A DNA stretch of 35,553 nt from Planctomyces sp. Lineage in GTDB: Bacteria; Planctomycetota; Planctomycetia; Planctomycetales; Planctomycetaceae. The notes beneath the pieces were generated by a model. The model was not told where the DNA came from. It did no database searches and saw only the letters and a list, made by a program, of their open reading frames with translations. Position 1 is the first letter of the stretch; each line of letters opens with the position of its first letter. Where the stretch lies: contig SXXK01000289.1 in NCBI GenBank assembly GCA_005791255.1, positions 1 to 35,553 of the forward strand, written 5' to 3'. The position numbers and the translations under genes are program-made. This document shows positions 17,115 through 23,345 of this stretch, piece by piece.

Positions 17115-17524
17115 CAGACGGATTCCTTGTGGGGCAGGAGGTCATCAGCAGAAGCAGGGATGTCACGCGACACTCGGCGCATCATCACTGCTGCAGCCCG
17201 GATTTACAACACTTCAGTCAAAGTCGTGTCGAGTACACAGAATTGTCAAAGTGACAACACCCGCATCCGGGTTTTTCGGCCGAATGCAAATCCTACACGG
17301 TACAACCCCCCGGGCTTTATAGGATTTACAAATCGGCAGATCCTGCCACTGGTTGTAAGTGCTTGACCTGCATTGAGTTGCGAACAAATGAGACACGCGT
17401 GATCGGATTGCTGCGCAATTGGCACAGTTCTCGCAATATCTGTTTCATTGTGATGTCAATGGCCGGCTCGAGGTGAGTCTGGCAGGACGGATCAGGACGG
17501 TTCAAACAGCAGGAGGCAGAAGTC
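17115..17524. promoter_or_regulatory. Divergent regulatory region between the cyclase gene and csrA
   Basis: These 410 bases hold an operator-like palindrome, TTGTCA-AAG-TGACAA, at 17243-17257; its minus strand supplies a perfect TTGACA that could be a -35 for the cyclase gene, though the -10 is poor. Just after it, ACCCG-CATC-CGGGT followed by further T residues (about 17259-17275) could be a small attenuator on the plus strand. The end of the region is the csrA leader with GGA motifs (entered separately). No ORF in the stretch looks coding. Confidence 0.4.
17484..17516 (+). promoter_or_regulatory. GGA-rich csrA leader, candidate CsrA binding sites
   Basis: The leader just before csrA has a directly repeated heptamer, AGGACGG-ATC-AGGACGG (17484-17500), and the Shine-Dalgarno sequence AGGAGG (17511-17516), giving at least four GGA triplets within 33 bases. 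CsrA proteins bind A(N)GGA in RNA, and E. coli csrA represses its own translation through sites that overlap the ribosome binding site. The arrangement here fits autoregulation by inference. Confidence 0.5.
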
Positions 17525-17755
17525 ATGTTAGTGCTTACACGACGTACGTCAGAGACCATACGAATTGGTGACAACATCGTGATCCGAGTCAATCGGGTTG
17601 GTCGCCAGCAGGTCAGTCTGGGGATTGAAGCTCCACCGGACGTATCGGTGCTGCGGGGAGAATTGAAGCGGATGCCGGACGGAGCGACGGGGAATCCGCC
17701 GGTGGCAGCCAGCCTCGTCCCGCTGGCTCCTGAACAGTTCCGGGTCTCTGCCTGA
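17525..17755 (+). CDS. csrA: Carbon storage regulator CsrA
   Basis: The 76-residue protein matches CsrA along the first 50 residues: MLVLTRRTSETIRIGDNIVI at the start, then QVSLGIEAPPDVSVLRGEL, which holds the conserved RNA-contacting region around VSVLR. The C-terminal 26 residues (GATGNPPVAASLVPLAP) extend beyond the usual 60-65-residue length and look disordered. CsrA is a dimeric RNA-binding protein acting on GGA motifs in mRNA leaders to control translation. The ATG at 17525 follows AGGAGG with 8-base spacing. The S41 protease gene begins 48 bases after the stop on the same strand. No fliW or flagellar gene is nearby. Confidence 0.95.
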   Translation: MLVLTRRTSETIRIGDNIVIRVNRVGRQQVSLGIEAPPDVSVLRGELKRMPDGATGNPPVAASLVPLAPEQFRVSA

Positions 17756-17803
17756 AAACGCTGTCATTCACTGAAAACTGAAAACTGAAAGGGAGTTTGG
17801 GTT

Positions 17804-19585
17804 ATGAAACGTGCATTGAAGCTGTGTGTGGCCGGGATGTTGTCACTGGTGTCTGTGTCATTGCAGGCGGATGATGAGGCGACGTTCCGCTCGGAGTATC
17901 CGCATCGAATGGAGTTGTCGCGGAGCGGAGCGGCGGAGTTTCCGGCGTTTCCGACTCGTCGACGCGGGGCGACTTCGAATCGTGTGGTTCCGCTGAGTGA
18001 CAGCGACGACGATTTTCGTCGGGAGCCTGTAGTGCGTGAAGAGGGGCTGGACCCCTTCATACCAGCTCCGACCCCGAGGGCGGTGGTGGATGACGAAAGC
18101 GAGCGGATTAAGGTGGTCCTGACCGGGCGATACAGTAATCCGGCGACTGTGCGGGCTGTGCGGGCTCTGTCCGGACGTCAGGCGAGTGAGTTGTTCGCGG
18201 AAGTGTCCAGCAAAATTGACGAGCGATCGCTGGAGCCGACGAGTTACGACGTGCGGGTGCGGCGGGCGCTGCGGAATCTCGGCTTGGCTCTGGATAACGA
18301 AGCCTTCATCAGAGGGTTGCGGATTTCCAGCGACAGTTTTCGAACTGATGCTTTTCGGGAATCGCTGGGCCGGCTGGCCGGTCGCATGACGGTTCGCAAT
18401 CGCAGTGATGCGGTGGCTGTCATGAATTCGGTGATGAAGGAATCAGAGCGAGTATCGGGATTGACGGCCAGCGTAGTGGCGTGGGAGTTTGCTCTGGCCA
18501 GCCTCGACACGCTCGATAAGTTCTCTGGTCTGGACCCCGCGGACCCCGACGTGCGTCGGGGGGCGGAAGCAGATGGCTGGCAGACAGCAGCTTTGGACGA
18601 GGAGATTGTGGGAATTGGTGTGGAGGTTCGTGAGCATGCTGATGGACTGCTGGTGGTAAAGCCGCTGAAGGGCAGTCCGGCCGCCGAAGCGGGCCTGCGA
18701 GCCGGCGATGTGGTGACGGCGATTGACGGCCGCAAGATCGCCGGCTTGAAGATGACGGAAAGCTCTGACCTGATGAAGGGAACCGCCGGCACTCGCATCG
18801 TTCTGGCAGTGACTCGTGAAGACGGCAGTGAGCGGACTTTCACAATTCTGCGTCGAAAGGTGCGGATCTGGACAGTCAACGATGTGCGAATGCTGAACTC
18901 GACAGGCACCGCCTATCTGAGTCTCAGCCGGTTTTCGGCGGGATCGACGGCTGAACTGGATGCGGCACTGGAGTCGCTGTATTCGCGCGGCATGAAGTCG
19001 CTGGTGCTGGACCTGCGTGGCAACCCGGGCGGACTGCTGACGACCTGTGTTGAAATAGCTGACAGATTTCTGCCGGTCGGAACCATCGTCTCAACTCGTG
19101 GCCGACTGCCTGCTGACAACATGGTCGAAAAGGCCACGTTTGCTCGGACCTGGTCCATGCCGCTGGTGGTGCTGATTGACGGCGACAGTGCATCCGCGAG
19201 TGAAATTTTTGCTGCAGCCATTCAGGAGAATCGACGAGGTGTGGTGGTGGGTGTGAAGTCGTATGGCAAGGGGTCTGTGCAGACGCACTTCCCACTCAAT
19301 TCGATTGCCGGTGACCTGCGGATCACGACTGCACTGTTTTATTCCCCGAATGGTCGACGGATGGCGGGAGAAGGAGTGAATCCGGATGTGGAAGTGTCGG
19401 ATCGGGACGGGGTGGCCAACGGAGATCGAATGCTGCTGGAAGCGGAGCGTCTGGCGGGCAGCACAGAACTGCTGTCGATGGCTCGTTCTGCGGCCCGAGT
19501 GCGTCCGGCGGATCCCGCGAAACCTCGCTCCGCCGCACTGGATAGTATCGCGGATCCGGTTGGTGGTCGCACTGCGGTGCACTGA
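17804..19585 (+). CDS. Secreted S41 (C-terminal processing) peptidase with PDZ domain
   Basis: The 593-residue product has a signal peptide (KLCVAGMLSLVSVSLQA), an unusual 230-residue N-terminal region rich in charged residues, a PDZ domain at about 265-345 (GSPAAEAGLRAGDVVTAIDG) and the S41 catalytic domain. The core motifs LDLRGNPGG, DSASASEIFAAAI (nucleophile serine, about residue 463) and YGKGSVQ (catalytic lysine, about 488) are intact. Such proteases trim periplasmic proteins at their C-termini. It follows csrA by 48 bases behind GGGAG, so both are likely on one transcript. The leader has three ACTGAAA repeats. The long N-terminal domain is not in E. coli Prc or Bacillus CtpB and may bind a partner. 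Confidence 0.92.
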   Translation: MKRALKLCVAGMLSLVSVSLQADDEATFRSEYPHRMELSRSGAAEFPAFPTRRRGATSNRVVPLSDSDDDFRREPVVREEGLDPFIPAPTPRAVVDDESERIKVVLTGRYSNPATVRAVRALSGRQASELFAEVSSKIDERSLEPTSYDVRVRRALRNLGLALDNEAFIRGLRISSDSFRTDAFRESLGRLAGRMTVRNRSDAVAVMNSVMKESERVSGLTASVVAWEFALASLDTLDKFSGLDPADPDVRRGAEADGWQTAALDEEIVGIGVEVREHADGLLVVKPLKGSPAAEAGLRAGDVVTAIDGRKIAGLKMTESSDLMKGTAGTRIVLAVTREDGSERTFTILRRKVRIWTVNDVRMLNSTGTAYLSLSRFSAGSTAELDAALESLYSRGMKSLVLDLRGNPGGLLTTCVEIADRFLPVGTIVSTRGRLPADNMVEKATFARTWSMPLVVLIDGDSASASEIFAAAIQENRRGVVVGVKSYGKGSVQTHFPLNSIAGDLRITTALFYSPNGRRMAGEGVNPDVEVSDRDGVANGDRMLLEAERLAGSTELLSMARSAARVRPADPAKPRSAALDSIADPVGGRTAVH

Positions 19586-19700
19586 TGCATGGGCTGGCAG
19601 ATTCGGTCGGCGGTCAGCGAACAGGGATTGTTCGCGGCTGACTGAATGGGGTTGATGGAGTGCTCTTTCAGGGAATTGAGTATGAGTGAAGTGAACAATG

Positions 19701-19770
19701 CCCGGAGCTTTCTGAGTGTGCTGTGACTGGTCTCGTCGGACCGGTCCCAGCCTGCTCAGAAAGCTCCGGG
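19701..19770 (+). terminator. Long hairpin downstream of the S41 gene, probable terminator
   Basis: A perfect 16-bp inverted repeat, CCCGGAGCTTTCTGAG and its complement, flanks 38 bases that can fold further (GACTGG with CCGGTC). It lies 115 bases after the protease stop. The following bases are CTTTCTGC, so only a poor U-tract is present. It could be a terminator, an mRNA 3'-end protector or a palindromic repeat. Confidence 0.5.
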
Positions 19771-19880
19771 CTTTCTGCATCCGCTGCCGCAGGGGAATTG
19801 ATTCGAGGAACTGTTGCCGGCGCGGCAGCAGCAGACGGGAACGGCTGGACGGGGACTTACGCAGCGCGGCGTGGCCGGCG

Positions 19881-19976
19881 TCAGAACCACAGCAGCCAGT
19901 GAATCACCTGGCCCAGCACGGTTCGCAGCGACTTGTGCGAAGTAGATCCGCTTTGAGATCGTGAGCGTTCGGACAT
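19881..19976 (-). CDS. Candidate 31-residue peptide ending HWLLWF (copy A)
   Basis: The ORF begins ATG at 19976 and ends at TGA 19883-19881. The N-terminal half is basic and serine-rich (MSERSRSQSGSTSHK); the C-terminal half is amphipathic to hydrophobic and ends VIHWLLWF. A second ORF 232 bases further on the same strand (copy B) has the matching plan: an M-x-x-R-S-R start, then K-S-L-R-x-V-L, four residues and HWLLWF-stop. Three shared residues (K, S, V) use different synonymous codons, but the last 21 bases are identical, so a DNA repeat is also possible. GGCGGA lies upstream as a weak ribosome binding site. The family is unknown to me; a small membrane-active peptide is one guess. Confidence 0.4.
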   Translation of the reverse strand: MSERSRSQSGSTSHKSLRTVLGQVIHWLLWF

Positions 19977-20207
19977 GAGCGTTCCGCCAGGATTTCGATT
20001 GCATGAAGAAAAGCTGCGACCAACGACTTCACTGAGATGCAAAACCTGTTCCTCACAGCCGAAATGATCGCAGGAATCGGCGCGACCGGTGAGATCCGTG
20101 CAATCGTCACAACAGTAGCAGCTCAACATGGTCCCTCGACAGGTGTTAATGAAACTGTACAAACTATTTACAGCCTGTTCGCTCGGCTGAACTGCAGTGT
20201 TTCATGC

Positions 20208-20327
20208 TCAGAACCACAGCAGCCAGTGCAACGCGCGAGTCAGAACAGCTCGCAGAGATTTGTCTGAGTTCTGGTTGCGTGACTTGCCGGAGTAACTGCA
20301 TTCGTGGATTCTGGAACGGCTGAACAT
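20208..20327 (-). CDS. Candidate 39-residue peptide ending HWLLWF (copy B)
   Basis: The ORF runs from ATG 20327 to TGA 20210-20208. It begins MFSRSRIHEC, is basic and polar for 23 residues, then gives KSLRAVLTRALHWLLWF. It aligns with copy A at both ends and has an insertion of about eight residues in the middle. The track ORF extends upstream to 20519, but that extension has no similarity to the extension of copy A, which favours the internal start. A GGGGG lies about 9 bases upstream. Two such ORFs in an otherwise gene-free stretch of more than 1 kb suggest a local duplication. Function unknown. Confidence 0.4.
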   Translation of the reverse strand: MFSRSRIHECSYSGKSRNQNSDKSLRAVLTRALHWLLWF

Positions 20328-20718
20328 GGCAAGTGGCCCCCGGCTGGTTGTTCGTGTTTGCATTTTCCCTGCAGATCGTGACGAGAAATGGCAGGCTGAT
20401 GACCTTGTCGCAGTGGTTCGCCGGTAAGCAACTGTCGTGCCACACATTCGCGGCTGTGACGCACGGGACGGGGTGTGAGTAGTCATCCGTGCGGGAACAG
20501 CGAGGCCTGGGGGTTTCACTAATCCGCAGGATCGTTGTAACTGGAAAAGTCAAATGGGAGTTTTCCGGATCACTTTTTCCGATCCCTGTCAGGTTCGGCA
20601 CAGTGGAATCTGAGGTCTGCGGGGCCCGGTGTATCACCACGTTAACAGTTTGAAAGTCAACGGGTTCAGAACGCTGAGCGATATTCGTCTGCAACGGAAT
20701 TCCGCTGACGGAATCTGA
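20328..20718. other. Gene-free stretch beyond copy B
   Basis: These 391 bases hold no ORF with protein-like features and no tRNA-like fold that I could see. A short palindrome, CGGAATTCCG, occurs at about 20696-20705 just past the stop of the exported-protein gene at 20719; no T-run follows. Confidence 0.4.
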
Positions 20719-22065
20719 TCAGGGGCGAGGCTTTGCAGCGGTGGAAGATTTTACGGCGGTCTCCCTGATCAGCAGTGGGCGGTGTTTTCCGGTCAGCAGT
20801 CGAGCAGTCAGAGCCTGTTGCAGCAGGTCTTCAAATTGCGTGGCAGCGTTCTGCAGCGCCCGCTGCACGACAGCTCCCATGCCCAGTGCGGACTGCAGTT
20901 GCTGCTGCAGTCCGAGGGCGGCTGACAGTTCGGCGATCTGCTGTACCTGGGGATCGTTCTGCAGTGCTGCGAGATCGCTCGCCTGATTTTCACCGGCGGT
21001 CGCTGTACCCGTGGCTGCCGCAGTGAGGTGCCATTTTTCGTCCGCGGCCTGGTACCACAGGGAACGCCGAACGGCAGCCTCGCCGGAATTCAGATCCGTT
21101 GTGAATTCGGATACCACGACAGTGCGTTTCTGCCGGGCTCGAGCCATGTCTGCGGCGGCCGTCGGCAGAGTTTCCAGGACTCCGGTAATTGAGTCTTTGC
21201 CGGCGTTCAGTCTGACTGGCTGTCCTGATGCTTCATCCAGCAGGTCCTGCAACAGTCCGCGAGTGCTTTGGCCGGCAGCCACCTGCAGCAGTTGAGCGGG
21301 ATCCGGGCGACTGGCCTCGTCGATAAATGCAGTACCTGAACGCACCAGTTTCAGGGCTTCATTTGTGCGTACGTCGATGGCTGCGCGGATGCACCAGGCG
21401 ACCTGCTGCAGTTGTGCTTCGCTCATGTCCGCAGCAGGTTCCGCCATGCCAGGCGCGGCGGCTGCGGACTGCTGCAGCCGGGCTGCCACGGCTTTCCAGT
21501 GCATCTGTTCAAAATCTGTGATGTCGGCTGCCATGGCACGCAGTCCCAGCATTCGCTGTGCATCCGTGCGCAGATCCGCTGTCCGGAAGGATGATCGCAG
21601 CGATTCGACGACCACATGCGTCGGCAGCATGTCTTCATCCGGTTCCAGTCGCTGCAGAACTTCCTGCAGCAGTGTGGTGCGGGCCAGATTTCCAGGCGGA
21701 TCGGATTCTTGTTCACCAACTGGCTGTTTCGCTGCGGCCTCCGTCAGCAGGACCTTCAGCCGCTGTGCATTGGCTTGCAGGGATGTGCGAGCGACCGGGC
21801 GCACGGATCGCTCGAGGAAATCGGGAGCATGCTGTTTGAGCCAGCTGGTGCGTACCAGCAGTTGTGGCGGTTTTCTGGCGACGGCCACACCCTTGAGTCT
21901 GGTGCCATCCTGCAGCAGCATCTGGTCCACAACGGTGTCACGGACTGACCTCACCGGCGGATCATCCGCGATCAGGGGCGACAGGGCCAGTAACCATAAT
22001 GCCGGAGCGAGCAGCCGTGGCCGCTGACTGCAAACGCCGGGTTTATGAACTTCGATTCGGCCCAT
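20719..22065 (-). CDS. Exported helical protein of unknown function
   Basis: The 448-residue product has an N-terminal signal peptide (LLAPALWLLALSPLIADDPP). The rest is mostly helical, rich in A, Q, L and R, with few aromatic residues. An early segment, QMLLQDGTRLKGVAVARKP, looks like a short beta element. A later segment, DSITGVLETLP, is followed by a domain with KRTVVVSEFTTDLNSGEAAV and LWYQAADEKWHLTAAATG. The C-terminus is Q/L-rich (LGLQQQLQSALGMGAVVQ) and may be coiled coil. I do not recognise a family and see no catalytic motif. The start at 22065 has GGGAG 7 bases upstream; the 82 upstream track residues look non-coding. It is divergent from adk. Confidence 0.75.
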   Translation of the reverse strand: MGRIEVHKPGVCSQRPRLLAPALWLLALSPLIADDPPVRSVRDTVVDQMLLQDGTRLKGVAVARKPPQLLVRTSWLKQHAPDFLERSVRPVARTSLQANAQRLKVLLTEAAAKQPVGEQESDPPGNLARTTLLQEVLQRLEPDEDMLPTHVVVESLRSSFRTADLRTDAQRMLGLRAMAADITDFEQMHWKAVAARLQQSAAAAPGMAEPAADMSEAQLQQVAWCIRAAIDVRTNEALKLVRSGTAFIDEASRPDPAQLLQVAAGQSTRGLLQDLLDEASGQPVRLNAGKDSITGVLETLPTAAADMARARQKRTVVVSEFTTDLNSGEAAVRRSLWYQAADEKWHLTAAATGTATAGENQASDLAALQNDPQVQQIAELSAALGLQQQLQSALGMGAVVQRALQNAATQFEDLLQQALTARLLTGKHRPLLIRETAVKSSTAAKPRP

Positions 22066-22256
22066 TTCAGAACTCCCGAAATGCCCTGCTGCTGAAGGCA
22101 GCGGCAGGCAAGGTCCGGAGGATACCGTGGCATGTCGATCCGGGGAAGTGGCCGGCAATTCGTCAAAACCGGCAGTTTTTGCCGTTTTGCGAGTCTGAGA
22201 ACACCGCTGTGGGTTCAGGAACCCGGAATTCGCTGCTGGCTGCGCGTCGTTCGCCA

Positions 22257-22265
22257 TGACATAAT
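22257..22265 (+). promoter_or_regulatory. Candidate extended -10 promoter for adk
   Basis: TGACATAAT matches the extended -10 consensus TGnTATAAT at all but one position. It lies about 72 bases before the adk start. No good -35 is visible, as is usual for extended -10 promoters. Confidence 0.4.
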
Positions 22266-22337
22266 CCGAAAAGCTCTCAGAGATGAAGCTCTCGTCCTTT
22301 TCCCGTGTCACCTGCGGCGCAAGTAGGAACCTGCAGA

Positions 22338-22979
22338 ATGAAACAGCGTTTTTTATGTGTGCCGCTTTTTGGTCCGCCGGGCGTCGGCAAGGGGACTCAG
22401 GGCAAGATTCTGGCCACCATCCCGGGGTTCTTTCATCTGTCGGTGGGTGACGTGTTTCGATCGATTGATATCGGTTCGGACAACGGTCGGGAAGTCTACA
22501 AGCACATTTCGCGGGGCCAACTGGTACCCGACGATCTGACCATCAAGATCTGGCGAAAGGCTGTCGAAGCCTACGTGGCGCTCAGCTGGTTCAAGCCTCG
22601 GGAAGACCTGCTGATTCTTGACGGGATGCCGCGTAACGTGCATCAGGTGGAATTGGTCAAGGAATACCTGGACATCCGCAAGGTGATCTACCTGAAGTGC
22701 TCGGACGAAGAGGGCATGATCCACCGCATTCGTCGTCGTGCCATCCGCGAAAACCGGATTGACGATGCCAACGAAGAGGTGATGCGTCATCGCTTTCGGG
22801 TCTATCGGGAAGTGACCGAACCCGTATTGCAGAATTACGACAGTTCGATCATTCATGAAGTGGATGCCAACGGTTCACCGGCGGAAGTACTGCGGGCGAT
22901 TCTTGATTGTCTGATTCCCGTACAGAATGATCTGTTCGCCGCCAATCGTCGTGAAGAAGAAACAAAAACCGGCTCCTGA
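22338..22979 (+). CDS. adk: Adenylate kinase family protein
   Basis: The 213-residue protein has the P-loop GPPGVGKGTQ, the NMP-binding signature SVGDVFR, the core motif ILDGMPRNVHQVE (usual form LDGFPRTxxQ) and a short LID region (RRRAIRENRIDDANEEV) with the R-x-DD pattern. It transfers phosphate between ATP and AMP in the cytoplasm. The LID is of the short, zinc-free type. The start at 22338 follows AGGA with 9-base spacing; the track start adds 11 residues without support. The Dabb and YfhO-like genes follow at 21 and 27 bases and are probably co-transcribed. M and N in GMPRN are departures from the usual F and T, so a variant NMP kinase is possible. Confidence 0.82.
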   Translation: MKQRFLCVPLFGPPGVGKGTQGKILATIPGFFHLSVGDVFRSIDIGSDNGREVYKHISRGQLVPDDLTIKIWRKAVEAYVALSWFKPREDLLILDGMPRNVHQVELVKEYLDIRKVIYLKCSDEEGMIHRIRRRAIRENRIDDANEEVMRHRFRVYREVTEPVLQNYDSSIIHEVDANGSPAEVLRAILDCLIPVQNDLFAANRREEETKTGS

Positions 22980-23000
22980 GGCCACAACAGCGAGTGCCGC

Positions 23001-23318
23001 ATGTCAGACAAGAAACTGTCCCACGTCGTCTTCTTCACCCTGAAGAATGGCTCGCCGGAAAACATTTCCGCGATGGTAGCCGCCTGTCATCGGTACCTGA
23101 AGAATCATCCCGGTGTCGCAGCGTTTTTTGCCGGCGAACTGGCCCCCGAGTATGCTCGACCCGTCAACGACCGGGCCTTTCATGTTTGTCTGAACGTGGT
23201 GTTCGATTCACGGGCGTCTCATGACATCTATCAGACCGCTGCAGATCATGTGAGGTTCATCGAAGAAAACCGTGACAAGTGGGCGCAGGTACGAGTCTTT
23301 GACGCGGACGTCACCTGA
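23001..23318 (+). CDS. Dabb (stress-responsive alpha/beta barrel) domain protein
   Basis: The 105-residue protein fits the dimeric ferredoxin-like Dabb family: LSHVVFFTLKNGSPENISAM at the start (H in the first strand), an AFHVCLNVVFDSRASHDIYQ middle, then AADHVRFIEENRDKW. The usual length is about 100 residues. Members are small cytoplasmic proteins of mostly unknown function. It lies 21 bases after the adenylate kinase gene and 27 bases before the YfhO-like gene, so it belongs to the same transcript. No strong ribosome binding site is seen, which is consistent with translational coupling. Confidence 0.88.
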   Translation: MSDKKLSHVVFFTLKNGSPENISAMVAACHRYLKNHPGVAAFFAGELAPEYARPVNDRAFHVCLNVVFDSRASHDIYQTAADHVRFIEENRDKWAQVRVFDADVT

Positions 23319-23345
23319 GTCTCTGATGGGTGGAGCGGGCAAACC

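Noticed and set aside
16293-17366. 357-codon plus-strand ORF opposite the cyclase gene
   Set aside because: The minus-strand frame has clear cyclase motifs and a signal peptide; this is a shadow ORF in GC-rich sequence.
17363-17391. TTGACC-N17-AAATGA as the csrA promoter
   Set aside because: The -10 matches the consensus at only one or two positions, so it is not better than chance.
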